Source of the DNA: Gilliamella sp. WF3-4
GTDB lineage: Bacteria; Pseudomonadota; Gammaproteobacteria; Enterobacterales; Orbaceae
Direction of reading: 5' to 3'
DNA: 64,000 nucleotides
NCBI RefSeq assembly: GCF_001690275.1
Contig: NZ_LZGW01000050.1
Location: 62,001 to 126,000, forward strand
In this document: positions 1-9,221 of the stretch, piece after piece
Layout of the letters: every line of letters starts with the position of its first letter
Numbering within the stretch: the stretch's first letter is position 1
Notes under the pieces: model-generated
The model's database searches: none
What the model was told of the DNA's origin: nothing
What the model saw: only the letters and a program-made list of their open reading frames with translations
Made by a program: the position numbers and the translations under genes

Positions 1-56
1 GAAAGATATCTTTTACGCTGTTATTTGTTGTTAAAACAGCCGTTTTAGCAACAGTA

Positions 57-893
57 TTAACGGCGAGTTTTTTTGCTAGCAATAAACTGATAAATTTGGG
101 CAATCAAAAAGATAGTTGCTTGTAAAATCACAATGCAGGCACTGGTTGACGCATCAGCATAATAGCTTATTAAGGTGCCCATAACGGTTGAAAACGTCGA
201 AACCAATACGGCAATTATTAACATTCGTTCAAAGCGTTTTGTTAGCGAAAAAGCAATGATGCCTGGAGCGATGAGCATCGCAATCACTAAAATCATTCCA
301 GCTACTTTCAGCGATCCTACAATAGTTAATGCTAACACACTCAATAAACCATAATGCAATAGTTTAACAGGCAGTCCAACAACTTTAGCTTGCACAGGAT
401 CGAAGCAGTAAAGCATGAGATCACGATGTTTAATAATAATTAAAATTGATACTATAACGGCAATGAAAATAATTTGTTTAAGTTCGTCATAACTCGTACC
501 AAGCACATTACCGAATAAGATATGATTTAAATGTTGTGAAGTATCTACTTTTGAAAAAAGTACTAATCCAAAGGCAAACATGCCTGAAAAGACAATACCC
601 ATGACGGTATCTTCTTTTATTCGGCTATTTTCCTTAATGTAACCGGTTGCAACCGAGCAAAATAAGCCCGAGGCAAAAGCGCCTATAATGATGGGAATGC
701 CAGCTAAATAGGCTAGCACAATGCCGGGTAAAACGGCATGTGAAACCGCATCACCCATTAGTGACCAGCCTTTTAAAACCAAAAAACAAGAAAGCAGCGC
801 ACAAACTAGGCCCGTTGCTAATGAAGCTAAAATTGCGCGTTGAATAAGAGGAAGGGTAAGTGGATAATAAATAAATTCCCAACACTCAGTCAT
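57..893 (-). CDS. sitD: Metal ABC transporter permease (SitD/YfeD-like)
   Basis: Integral inner-membrane permease of a Mn/Fe(II) ABC importer. The 278-residue protein is a string of hydrophobic segments and carries the ABC-3 family signature GWSLMGDAVSHAVLPG near residues 43-58, with further helices to the C-terminus. It is a paralogue of the next gene, which has the near-identical block GWSLMGDALSHSVVPG, so the pair probably forms the heterodimeric channel. Its start overlaps the stop of sitC by 4 bases, typical of translational coupling, and it is the last gene of the operon. Exact metal preference (manganese, iron or zinc) cannot be read from the permease. Confidence 0.9.
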   Translation of the reverse strand: MTECWEFIYYPLTLPLIQRAILASLATGLVCALLSCFLVLKGWSLMGDAVSHAVLPGIVLAYLAGIPIIIGAFASGLFCSVATGYIKENSRIKEDTVMGIVFSGMFAFGLVLFSKVDTSQHLNHILFGNVLGTSYDELKQIIFIAVIVSILIIIKHRDLMLYCFDPVQAKVVGLPVKLLHYGLLSVLALTIVGSLKVAGMILVIAMLIAPGIIAFSLTKRFERMLIIAVLVSTFSTVMGTLISYYADASTSACIVILQATIFLIAQIYQFIASKKTRR

Positions 894-1756
894 ACCTTTT
901 CCCCTTTGTTTAATCGACTTTGACGAATTTTGAGGCGGTTTACAATTAACCCTTGTTTTGGTGCAAATAAAAAGGCAGCAATAAAGATTAGCGTTTGCAA
1001 TGTCACAATAACGCCACCAGTTTCGCCATCTAAAAAGTAACTAATCCAAGCACCGACAGCACTCGTTATAGCGCCAATGAAAACAGAAATCATCAATAAT
1101 CGCGAAAATCGATTCGTCAGTAAATAAGCGGTTGCTCCTGGGGTGACAACCATGGCAATCACTAAAATTGCTCCAACAGTTTGTAATGCCGCAACAGTGC
1201 ATGCGCTTAAAATAGTAAAAAATAGGATTTTAAGTTTTAAAGGTTTTAATCCAATTGATCTAGCATGGGTTTCATCAAAAAAAACCACTAATAAATCTTT
1301 CCAAAAAAGCAGTAACAAGACAAATGAAATTAAGATAATAATTTGGACTTGCCACATATCATTATCATCAATTCCAAGGATATTTCCAAATATAATGGTT
1401 TGAGCATTAACCGAGGTTGGGTTGAGCGAAATAATTAATAATCCAATCGCAAAAAAAGTTGAAAAAATAAAGCCAATGATGGCGTCTTCTTTTAATCGCG
1501 TAAAGGCACGAACTAAAGTAATGGCGAGCGCAGCAAGTAAACCAGTAAAAAAGGCACCAATTGAATAAGGCAAGCCCAGTGCATATGCGCCAGCCACACC
1601 TGGCACGACAGAATGGGAAAGCGCATCTCCCATTAGTGACCAACCTTTTAGCATCAAAAAAGCTGACAAAAAAGCACAAGCTGCACCAACAATACTGCTG
1701 ACCCAAATGGCTTTAAGCATAAAGCCGTAGGTGAATGGTTCAAGTAAAAGTTCCAT
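890..1756 (-). CDS. sitC: Metal ABC transporter permease (SitC/YfeC-like)
   Basis: Second permease subunit of the same importer, 288 residues with about eight hydrophobic segments and the ABC-3 block GWSLMGDALSHSVVPG at residues 38-53. It begins 6 bases after the ATPase stop and overlaps sitD by 4 bases, so the four genes form one tightly packed operon. The short basic C-terminal tail (KIRQSRLNKGEKV) is likely cytoplasmic. The family (SitC/YfeC/MntB) is clear; the transported metal is inferred from the Fur box in front of the operon and from the four-gene order. Confidence 0.9.
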   Translation of the reverse strand: MELLLEPFTYGFMLKAIWVSSIVGAACAFLSAFLMLKGWSLMGDALSHSVVPGVAGAYALGLPYSIGAFFTGLLAALAITLVRAFTRLKEDAIIGFIFSTFFAIGLLIISLNPTSVNAQTIIFGNILGIDDNDMWQVQIIILISFVLLLLFWKDLLVVFFDETHARSIGLKPLKLKILFFTILSACTVAALQTVGAILVIAMVVTPGATAYLLTNRFSRLLMISVFIGAITSAVGAWISYFLDGETGGVIVTLQTLIFIAAFLFAPKQGLIVNRLKIRQSRLNKGEKV

Positions 1757-1762
1757 TTTATG

Positions 1763-2653
1763 TTACCTTTTTGATCTGTTTTGGGTATGATCAACCAGCA
1801 AATTTCGATGAGGTGAGTCGTGTTTTCCTTCCCCATAAAAAATTGCGGCACGTTCATCATCAGTTAGTATTGATACTTTACGAGGATCTTCATCCTCATG
1901 CAATTTATCGCCAGATAAGCTAAGATAACGCAATGCACCACCAAAAGTAGTCATTAAATTTTGTGGTGTAAACGTCGTTTTCGTTGGACCAAAAGCCAAA
2001 ACAGTTTGGTTAATTAATACGACTTGATCACAAAAATCAGGCACACTACCTAAGTTATGGGTTGAAACTAAAATTAAATGACCTTCTTTACGCAGATCTT
2101 TCAAAAGATCAATAATGGCATTTTCAGTTTTAACATCAACGCCAGTAAAAGGCTCGTCTAGCAATAGTACTTTGCCTTGTTGCGCTAAGGCGCGCGCTAA
2201 AAAAACCCGTTTTTTTTGTCCGCCAGAAAGTTCGCCAATTTGCCGATGTTTAAAATCCAACATATTAACTTTTTCAAGTGCCATATTGACTTGTTTTTTG
2301 TCTTCTTTACTTGGAATACGTAAAAAAGACATATGGCCGTATCGCCCCATCATCACCACGTCAGAAACTAACACAGGAAAATCCCAATCGACTTCTTCTG
2401 TTTGTGGCACATAGGCAATAATATTTTGCTTTAAGGCTTGTTTTACGGGGATATCATTAAAAGTTACCTTACCTCGGGTTGGGCGAACCATTCCCATAAT
2501 ACTCTTAAATAAAGTCGACTTTCCACTACCATTAACGCCGACTAAAGCACAGATAGTACCGCCATTTAAGCAAAAACTGGCATCATAAATTGCGGTGTGA
2601 CCATTATTATAAGTCACGGTGATATCATCAACATTTAAGCAAATTTGAGTCAT
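1763..2653 (-). CDS. sitB: Metal ABC transporter ATP-binding protein (SitB/YfeB-like)
   Basis: Cytoplasmic ATPase of the importer. Walker [10 protein letters not shown] lies near residues 38-46, the ABC signature LSGGQKKR near 143-150, Walker B VLLLDEPF follows at about 162-169, and the switch histidine is in LVSTHN. At 296 residues it is longer than a minimal ABC ATPase; the extra C-terminal part after about residue 235 matches the tail seen in SitB/YfeB proteins. Its ATG overlaps the TAA of the binding-protein gene by one base. Energises uptake through the two downstream permeases. Confidence 0.92.
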   Translation of the reverse strand: MTQICLNVDDITVTYNNGHTAIYDASFCLNGGTICALVGVNGSGKSTLFKSIMGMVRPTRGKVTFNDIPVKQALKQNIIAYVPQTEEVDWDFPVLVSDVVMMGRYGHMSFLRIPSKEDKKQVNMALEKVNMLDFKHRQIGELSGGQKKRVFLARALAQQGKVLLLDEPFTGVDVKTENAIIDLLKDLRKEGHLILVSTHNLGSVPDFCDQVVLINQTVLAFGPTKTTFTPQNLMTTFGGALRYLSLSGDKLHEDEDPRKVSILTDDERAAIFYGEGKHDSPHRNLLVDHTQNRSKR

Positions 2654-3573
2654 TATTGTTCGAATCCTTTAGCGATAGTTTCAACAGTCACTTTTAACAA
2701 ATCAATATAAGTTGGCACGGGACCATTTTGTGTGGAAAGTGAATCAACATATAAAACTCCGCCATATTTAGCGCCCGTCTCTTTACTCACTTGTTTGGCG
2801 GGTTTGTCGGAAATGGTGCTTTCACTAAATATAACAGGAATACTATTTTTTCGTACAAGATCGATCAGGTTTTTAACTTGCTTTGGTGTGCCTTGTTGTT
2901 CTGCATTAATTGGCCATAAGTAAGCCTCTTTTAAATGATAATCTCTGGCTAAGTAACTAAACGCGCCTTCGCTTGTCACTAACCAACGTTTGCTTTCAGG
3001 GATCTTCGCTAAACGTTCACGCAGTGGGGCATCAAGTGCTTTAATTTTGGCAATATAATCAGCAGCATTTTTATTATAAATTTCTGCATTTTTAGGATCA
3101 TATTTAACAAACGCAGCACGAATATTTTCAATATAGGTTAATGCAAGCGTCGGTGACATCCAAGCATGAGGGTTTGGATTCCCTTTATAACTACCTTCTT
3201 GAATTGGCATGGGCTCAATGCCCTCAGTGACGATAACTGACGGAACATGTTTTACATCTTCAAAAAAACGCTTAAACCATAGTTCTAAATTTAGCCCATT
3301 CCATAAAACTAAATCGGCTGAAAGCACTTTGGTAATATCTTGAGGTGTGGGATCGTATTCATGGATTTCAGCCCCTACTTTGGTAATAGATTCAACTATA
3401 GCTGCATCCCCAGCGATATTTTGCGCGATATCTTGAATCACAGTAAAAGTGGTAACCGCTTTGAATTTTTTTTCTTCTGCGTGAGCCGATTTAGACAGAG
3501 TGAGCAAAGCGATAAATGAAGTTAAAACAACCTTTAATAATGTTGTCTGTTTTTTAGATAATTTGAACTTCAT
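2653..3573 (-). CDS. sitA: Periplasmic metal-binding protein (SitA/YfeA-like)
   Basis: Solute-binding protein of the cluster A-I (ZnuA/SitA) family, 306 residues. A signal peptide ends at about residue 32 (TLSKSAHA before EEKK). Metal-ligand motifs are visible: a histidine in [11 protein letters not shown], a second in NPHAWMSP, then conserved acidic residues in [12 protein letters not shown] and in the C-terminal YVDSLS. There is no histidine-rich loop between the first two ligands, which argues against a ZnuA zinc protein and for a Mn/Fe SitA/YfeA protein. First gene of the operon; a strong Fur-type palindrome lies about 110 bases upstream. Confidence 0.92.
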   Translation of the reverse strand: MKFKLSKKQTTLLKVVLTSFIALLTLSKSAHAEEKKFKAVTTFTVIQDIAQNIAGDAAIVESITKVGAEIHEYDPTPQDITKVLSADLVLWNGLNLELWFKRFFEDVKHVPSVIVTEGIEPMPIQEGSYKGNPNPHAWMSPTLALTYIENIRAAFVKYDPKNAEIYNKNAADYIAKIKALDAPLRERLAKIPESKRWLVTSEGAFSYLARDYHLKEAYLWPINAEQQGTPKQVKNLIDLVRKNSIPVIFSESTISDKPAKQVSKETGAKYGGVLYVDSLSTQNGPVPTYIDLLKVTVETIAKGFEQ

Positions 3574-3684
3574 TAGCGACTCCTTGGGATTAACAAATAA
3601 TAAAATTGTCTAATTTTGTAAAAGTGATTTGTAAATCAAGAGCATTTTTAGTATTTGAATTAGTTGTATTACAAAACAAACATT

Positions 3685-3703
3685 AATGATAATTATTATC
3701 ATT
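3685..3703 (-). promoter_or_regulatory. Fur box upstream of the sit operon
   Basis: A perfect 9-1-9 inverted repeat (AATGATAAT, one central base, ATTATCATT) matching the classical Fur operator. It lies about 110 bases upstream of sitA and 260 bases upstream of ldh, so iron repression most likely acts on the sit operon. Seen directly; the regulator assignment is from the known Fur consensus. Confidence 0.85.
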
Positions 3704-3964
3704 AACAAATGGAAGTCAAATTTTTAAAAAATCCACATTACTTATCGTCATTGATTACTAATAGAGCTATATTACTCGTTCATTCTATATAAAACTTAAT
3801 TAAATAGTAGATACTTCCATCTATTTAAATAATAGCTAGAGCAAAAGATATAATTGATTAAATCACAACAATGTTGCTTTATTGAACATATCGAAAGGTA
3901 TATTATTAAAAGAACCTTTATTGTTATACCTTACCTTATTTTTAAAATCAAGCGAGGGGTTAGT

Positions 3965-4885
3965 ATGAAATTACGTAAAGTGATGATTATCGGTGTGGGG
4001 AATGTGGGCTCAACCACTGCTTATACCTTTGTTAACCGAGGCATTTGTGAAGAAATTGCGCTTGTTGATCTCAATAAAGAGTTAGCCTATGGGCATGCGC
4101 AAGATTTGTTAGATGCTGCGGCTTATCGACAAAATATGGTTAAAGTGAGTTTGCGTGAATCAACGGATTGTGCTGATATTGATATCGCAATTATTACTGT
4201 TACATCAGGCATTGCGCAAAAAAGTCGATCCGAAGAGCTTGCGGGTACCTCCAAAATTGTTGCCAGTATCGTGCCTAATATGATGAAAAACGGCTTTAAA
4301 GGTATTTTTGTCATTGCGACTAACCCTTGTGATGCCATAACCTATCAAGTTTGGCAACTCTCTGGCTTACCACGCCACCGCGTGATTGGCACTGGGGTGT
4401 GGCTTGATACGGTGCGATTGCGTCGCTTATTGGGCGAACAAATGGATATTGGTCCGCAAAGCATCGACGCATTTATTGTTGGTGAACATGGTGATTCACA
4501 ATTTCCGGTCTGGTCACATTCATCCGTTTATGGAATAAATCTTAATCATCTAGAAAAAAATAAAATTGATTTTGCAGCAATAGGAACGCAAGCAAGAAAA
4601 ATGGGGTTTGAAATTGCTAACCGAAAGCACTGTACTGAATATGGTATTGCTAGCACCATCACCGAAATTTGCCAGCACATATTCACTAATAGCCACCGTG
4701 CCTTAGCGCTTAGCTGTGTTTTAAATGGGGAATATGGTTATAAAAATGTCGCTATCGGTGTACCAGCTATTTTAGATCAGCATGGAATAAAAAAAGTCAT
4801 TGAACTTGATTTTACTGACAACGAAAAACAACTCTTTGAAAAAAGTATCAATATTGTAAAAGGGTATATTGAACAAATTAAATAA
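3965..4885 (+). CDS. ldh: L-lactate dehydrogenase (LDH/2-hydroxyacid dehydrogenase family)
   Basis: NAD-dependent interconversion of pyruvate and L-lactate, the usual fermentative end step. The ATG at 3965 is preferred over an upstream in-frame ATG at 3854 because a GAGGGG ribosome site sits just before it and the family N-terminus begins there (306 residues). Visible: Rossmann GxGxxG (G10, G12, G15), NPCD near 121, the D148/R151 pair in WLDTVR, and catalytic H175 in GEHGDSQ. The specificity-loop glutamine is present in GIAQK (Q85). The loop arginine that normally follows about seven residues later is not at its usual spacing (only R88 is nearby). An L-2-hydroxyisocaproate dehydrogenase is a possible alternative. 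Confidence 0.85.
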   Translation: MKLRKVMIIGVGNVGSTTAYTFVNRGICEEIALVDLNKELAYGHAQDLLDAAAYRQNMVKVSLRESTDCADIDIAIITVTSGIAQKSRSEELAGTSKIVASIVPNMMKNGFKGIFVIATNPCDAITYQVWQLSGLPRHRVIGTGVWLDTVRLRRLLGEQMDIGPQSIDAFIVGEHGDSQFPVWSHSSVYGINLNHLEKNKIDFAAIGTQARKMGFEIANRKHCTEYGIASTITEICQHIFTNSHRALALSCVLNGEYGYKNVAIGVPAILDQHGIKKVIELDFTDNEKQLFEKSINIVKGYIEQIK

Positions 4886-4897
4886 CGAATCGTAAAA

Positions 4898-4923
4898 ACG
4901 GTTTACTACATGCAGTAAACCGT
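4898..4923 (+). terminator. Probable terminator after ldh
   Basis: Ten-base-pair stem (ACGGTTTACT with AGTAAACCGT) around a 6-base loop, 13 bases after the ldh stop. The following U-run is weak (CATATTT), so termination strength is uncertain. Confidence 0.6.
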
Positions 4924-4951
4924 CATATTTGGCATTTTCTTCCTTTAGAAA

Positions 4952-4961
4952 GGGGGGGGGG
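4952..4961. repeat. Ten-G homopolymer tract
   Basis: Ten consecutive G residues in the short intergenic region between the convergent ldh and the exported-protein gene. Such tracts are prone to slippage. It lies outside both coding regions, so no direct phase-variable switch is evident. Confidence 0.6.
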
Positions 4962-5008
4962 ATGATGTCAATCATATTGATCATCATAATATTCTAACCT
5001 AGTTAGGA

Positions 5009-5884
5009 TCACTTATCATCCAAAATGATTTTAAGTCTATCTTTTAGCTGATAATATTCTGCGTTACTTAAAAAGTGGTCACGAGTGCCACTGATATAAT
5101 CAGCTATCTTTTTATATATTTGAAGATTTTCTGATACGGGATAGCAAGCAATATAATTATTAAAAGCTATCACATCGGTAACATCAGCAAACTGCTTTTT
5201 GTTAAGCTGATTTAAATAGTTATTAAGATTAAGTGTTTGACAGTTCGGCTCATGTTCTTTTAACCAAAATTGATTATTTTTAAATTGGTAAGTTAAATCA
5301 ACATTTGTTGTATAATCATAATGATTATCAGTGACATCAATAAAATACCCTAGCTCATAATCTGCCTTAATATGAACGTGAAATAAATTATCGAGAGCTA
5401 AAGCCGAATACAAAAACATATGATCTTCATGCCCAGTTTTCCCAGTTAAAATAAGCTCATCTAAATATTTTCCATTTTCATCAAAAGCATTTAATATAGT
5501 CAAATCTTCCATAATTCCTTCACCTTCACTATCAAAGGTAAAGCGATAGATCACAAATCGAATATTATCAATTTCAAAGCGTCCAATAGCGGTAAGCTTT
5601 TCTAAAGTAAAATAACGCCGTTCCTTATCAGAAGGATTATCATAATAACGATAATCTTCGTCATTAAAATGAAAAAACTTGCTATCTACAAATTTACCTT
5701 TCGCCAGAGCATGAGTATCAAATGGTAAGGTTAAGTTGGGTAAACTTTGGTAAAAGTCATCGAAAGTATCAAAGTGCTCTCTATGTTTATATTGAGATGA
5801 TGCTTTTTGGGTATTGGCTAAAGAATAATGAGCATTAAACCAGTTAAATAACAATAATGCTAATAACAATATTAATTTTTGCAT
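5009..5884 (-). CDS. Exported protein of unknown function
   Basis: 291 residues with a clear N-terminal signal peptide (hydrophobic run LILLLALLLFNWF, likely cleavage near residue 24 after SLAN). The mature part is rich in acidic and aromatic residues, contains only two cysteines (C216, C244) in its C-terminal third that could pair in the periplasm, and has no motif I recognise. It is a single gene, convergent with ldh. Probably periplasmic. No family assigned. Confidence 0.75.
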   Translation of the reverse strand: MQKLILLLALLLFNWFNAHYSLANTQKASSQYKHREHFDTFDDFYQSLPNLTLPFDTHALAKGKFVDSKFFHFNDEDYRYYDNPSDKERRYFTLEKLTAIGRFEIDNIRFVIYRFTFDSEGEGIMEDLTILNAFDENGKYLDELILTGKTGHEDHMFLYSALALDNLFHVHIKADYELGYFIDVTDNHYDYTTNVDLTYQFKNNQFWLKEHEPNCQTLNLNNYLNQLNKKQFADVTDVIAFNNYIACYPVSENLQIYKKIADYISGTRDHFLSNAEYYQLKDRLKIILDDK

Positions 5885-6610
5885 GGCAAACGGTTTCCCA
5901 AGTTAATTTTTTTACCGGCAGGATATTACACGGTTTTTCTTATTTTAATATTGATTATATCAATGAGTTGCATAATATAGCGTTAATAAAAGCAATTGCA
6001 AGCAATGTATAACGTATAACCATTGATTGGCATTGGGCAAGTGGCGTTTTCAATGTAAGCGGGCATATAATGGTAAGCCTAGCGGAAAGTCGTGTTGATT
6101 CTCGCTGGAATGATGGCAATGGGTATTTCCTATGTGCCTAACCCTAACGTTGGGTATTGATAAAATGCTCTAACTTTGCCAAAAGTAATATCAAGTGAAT
6201 TTAAGTCAAGCAAGTAAAGCGTCCTGTAGTCAGGTGGCGATTGAATTATGCTCTTCCAGTTAAATGTTTTTGTAATAGCAATAAAAGCGATTTTTAATCA
6301 ATAGGTTAGTTTTATTTCTATAGCTAAAAATCACGCTAAAAACACCAAGAAAAACTTCAATAAAATCAATGGGTTTTCTGACTTATTTTTAAATACAAAA
6401 ATGTGTTTATTTCTAAAGCGTCTAACCTTTATAAACCTTAGCAAAAAATAGTGGCGCTATTAATTAACATTAAGCAAGTAAAAAGCCACTATATAACAAT
6501 AATTCGATAAATTATTGATCCATATCACATAAATTATAAAAAAAGATTTGCTGGATGCTAAATCAATATAATATCTATTGAATAGATAAAGAAAAGAAAG
6601 GGATATTATT
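5885..6610. other. Gene-poor stretch with possible gene remnant
   Basis: About 725 bases without a convincing gene. It contains a short open stretch around 6025-6141 (starting DWHWASGVFNVSGH) that has no start or ribosome site and may be the debris of a former gene, and one copy of the dispersed 31-base repeat at 6351-6381. The last 100 bases should hold the promoter of the downstream endonuclease-family gene. Confidence 0.5.
6351..6381 (+). repeat. Dispersed copy of the 31-base repeat core
   Basis: AAAACTTCAATAAAATCAAT followed by GGGTTTTCTGA. The same core, with at most a few differences, occurs once in each of the six tandem units at 23.6-24.8 kb and once in reverse orientation at 43955-43985. 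The flanks are unrelated to the tandem units. Confidence 0.8.
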
Positions 6611-7510
6611 ATGAATAAAAGTAAATTAAAATTTGCCGCGATTATAAGTGGTATAATGCTCAGTACTTCAACGGCTTTTGCTGCACTTGATGATGTAAAA
6701 CAATTAAAGATGATTAGCTATAATGCCTATAATGGCATGCAATTAGATCAATCAGAAGGAAAACAAAAGTTTATTCAATGGGCAAAAGCACAAGATGCCG
6801 ATATTATTGCTTGGCAAGAAATGAATTTTTTTACTCGTGAAAAGCTTGAGAAATTCGCTGCCAGTTATGGGCATAAATATGCCGTATTATTGAAAGAATC
6901 CCCCGATGATGCTGCATTTTTCCCTGTTGCAATTACATCAAAATATCCAATTATTCATGTAAATAAAGTGATTGATAATATGTGGCATGGTGCTTTGTAT
7001 GCCGATATTGGCAAATATCATTTTGTTGTTACGCATATGAACCCATTTTGGACAGCGAAAAGAATAGATGAAATAAATCTTATTATTGATTCAATAAAAT
7101 ATAGCCATGATCCTAATGGCAAGTGGATTATAGCGGGCGATTTAAATTCGTTTTCACCTGCGGATAAAACCGAATATGACAAAAGTAATTTGCTTGAAGA
7201 TATAAAAGAAAAACAAAAAAAGCGCCCAATTTTAGAAAATTTAGTTGATGGTCAGTTAAGTTATACCGTGCAGCAAAATCTTTTAGATGCTGGGTTTATT
7301 GATGCTTTGAAGTTAAAAAATAAAAATTTTGTTGCTACCGCGCCAACTAAAGTGTTTTACGATCAAGCATCAACACCATTACGCTATGATTATATTTATA
7401 TTTCACCAATGCTTAAAAATGATGTCATGGATGTAAAAGTGTTAAAAGATGAGTTTACCGATAACTATTCTGATCACTACCCAGTACAAATGATTATAAA
7501 AAATAATTAG
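6611..7510 (+). CDS. Exported endonuclease/exonuclease/phosphatase-family protein
   Basis: 299 residues, signal peptide ending after STAFA (about residue 24). The mature protein shows the EEP (DNase I / sphingomyelinase-like) catalytic layout in order: N in SYNAYN, metal-binding E in WQEMNFF (about residue 70), THMNPF (about 142), GDLNS (about 177), RYDYIYI (about 257) and SDHYPV (about 289). These residues predict a metal-dependent phosphodiesterase acting in the periplasm or outside the cell. Whether the substrate is nucleic acid or a phospholipid cannot be told. A good ribosome site (AAGAAAGGG) precedes the ATG. It stands alone between convergent and unrelated genes. Confidence 0.85.
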   Translation: MNKSKLKFAAIISGIMLSTSTAFAALDDVKQLKMISYNAYNGMQLDQSEGKQKFIQWAKAQDADIIAWQEMNFFTREKLEKFAASYGHKYAVLLKESPDDAAFFPVAITSKYPIIHVNKVIDNMWHGALYADIGKYHFVVTHMNPFWTAKRIDEINLIIDSIKYSHDPNGKWIIAGDLNSFSPADKTEYDKSNLLEDIKEKQKKRPILENLVDGQLSYTVQQNLLDAGFIDALKLKNKNFVATAPTKVFYDQASTPLRYDYIYISPMLKNDVMDVKVLKDEFTDNYSDHYPVQMIIKNN

Positions 7511-7638
7511 TTTTACATTAATCTTAACATAAACATAAAGCTTTTTAATATAGTGTCGTTTTTAGCTACCTTATTTTTACGTTTGAACGATAATGAGTTT
7601 AGTTGTTTTACCTTTATTTTAGCGAATAATTTTGGCTA

Positions 7639-7671
7639 AATCACTATCCGACCTGATGGGGGATAGTGATT
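7639..7671. terminator. Bidirectional-type hairpin between the EEP gene and ilvA
   Basis: Perfect 11-bp stem (AATCACTATCC with GGATAGTGATT) around an 11-base loop, located between the convergent ends of the EEP gene and the ilv operon, 8 bases from the ilvA stop. Confidence 0.7.
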
Positions 7672-7678
7672 ATTGATT

Positions 7679-9220
7679 TTAATCTTGATTGATCAAAAAT
7701 AGCTTAAGTGATGGATTATGCGTTTCGTTGTGAAAGCCATAACCCAACTCGGCTAGGTGTTGATTGAACTGGCTAATGGTTGATTCGTCGATTTCGAATG
7801 CAGCAAGCACACGTCCGTAATCGGTGCCATGGCTACGATAATGGAACATTGAGATATTCCAATTGGTACCTAGCATTTGTAAGAATTTAAGTAATGCACC
7901 TTGTGATTCTGGAAATTCAAAACTGTAAACTTGCTCTTGAATAGGCTTGCAAGGTTTGCCGCCAATCATGTAGCGCACATGCAGTTTTGCCATCTCATCT
8001 TCGGTTAAATCTACAACGGCATAATTTGCTGCAGTTAATTCTTGTATGATTTCGTCCTTTTCATTGCTTTGGGCAATTTTAACCCCAACAAAAACACAAG
8101 CTGATTGGTCATCGTGATAGCGGTAATTAAATTCGGTTACCGCCCGCCCGCCTAGTAATTGGCAAAATTTTAAAAAACTGCCTTTCTTTTCGGGAATGGT
8201 GACGGCGAAAAGTGCTTCACGTTTTTCACCTAGCTCACAACGCTCTGATACATAACGTAAATTGTGGAAGTTTAAATTAGCGCCAGATAGTATATGCGCA
8301 AGGTTTTCACCGCAGATGTTATGTTGATCTACATATTTTTTTAAACCAGCAAGAGCCACAGCGCCAGAGGGCTCAGCGATTGCCCGCACGTCATCAAATA
8401 AGTCTTTAACAGCAGCGCAAATTTCATCACTATCAACGGTGATGATGTCATCAATATATTGTTGGCAAAGTCTAAATGTTTCATCGCCAATTCGTTTAAC
8501 AGCGACACCTTCAGCAAATAGCCCAACACGGCTTAAATCAACGGGCTTACCTGCATCAAGTGCGGTCTTTAAGCAAGCAGCGTCGGCTGGCTCAACGGCG
8601 ATGACTTTTATTGTTGGCATGATCTGTTTAATTAATACCGCAATACCAGCAGCAAGCCCTCCACCGCCAACAGGTACAAAGATGCGATCAAGTTTAGCAT
8701 TTTGTTGTAATAACTCCATGGCAATACTGCCTTGTCCTGCAATGACGAGTGGATGATCAAATGGTGGAATAAAAATGCGATTTTGTTGTTTGGCAAGCTC
8801 CATGGCTTTGGCCTTGGCTTCGTCAAAATTGGCACCATAAAGGAGCACTTCACCACCAAAACTTTTAACGGCCTCGACTTTTATATCGGCGGTGGTTAAT
8901 GGCATTACGATTAATGAATTTATACCTAGCTTACTTGCCGAAAATGCAACACCTTGAGCATGATTACCCGCTGATGCAGCAATAACACCACATTGGCGTT
9001 CTTCTTCGCTCAGGCTAGCTATCATGGCTTGGGCGCCACGAATTTTAAAACTATGGACTAATTGACGATCTTCTCGTTTTACAAAAATTTGGTTTTTTAA
9101 TCTGGTTGAGATTTTTTCCATTTTTTCAAGAGGTGTAACATCGGCCACATCGTATACGGCGCTACATAGTGTTGCTTTTAAATAATCGGCACCAGTGAGC
9201 TTGTTGTTGTGTTGTTTCAT
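7679..9220 (-). CDS. ilvA: Threonine deaminase, biosynthetic
   Basis: PLP-dependent conversion of L-threonine to 2-oxobutyrate and ammonia, the committing step of isoleucine synthesis. 513 residues, about the length of E. coli IlvA. The PLP lysine is in HSFKIRGA (about residue 58), the phosphate-binding glycine loop is VGGGGLAAG (about 184-192), and SAGNHAQG is present near 85. The C-terminal third carries two tandem ACT-like regulatory domains (about 330-415 and 425-510), so isoleucine feedback control is expected, unlike the short catabolic TdcB. Last gene of ilvLGMEDA, one base after ilvD. Confidence 0.97.
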   Translation of the reverse strand: MKQHNNKLTGADYLKATLCSAVYDVADVTPLEKMEKISTRLKNQIFVKREDRQLVHSFKIRGAQAMIASLSEEERQCGVIAASAGNHAQGVAFSASKLGINSLIVMPLTTADIKVEAVKSFGGEVLLYGANFDEAKAKAMELAKQQNRIFIPPFDHPLVIAGQGSIAMELLQQNAKLDRIFVPVGGGGLAAGIAVLIKQIMPTIKVIAVEPADAACLKTALDAGKPVDLSRVGLFAEGVAVKRIGDETFRLCQQYIDDIITVDSDEICAAVKDLFDDVRAIAEPSGAVALAGLKKYVDQHNICGENLAHILSGANLNFHNLRYVSERCELGEKREALFAVTIPEKKGSFLKFCQLLGGRAVTEFNYRYHDDQSACVFVGVKIAQSNEKDEIIQELTAANYAVVDLTEDEMAKLHVRYMIGGKPCKPIQEQVYSFEFPESQGALLKFLQMLGTNWNISMFHYRSHGTDYGRVLAAFEIDESTISQFNQHLAELGYGFHNETHNPSLKLFLINQD

Positions 9221-9221
9221 A

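Noticed and set aside
1143-1403. Plus-strand ORF inside sitC
   Set aside because: Antisense shadow of a clear ABC permease gene; no ribosome site or own motif.
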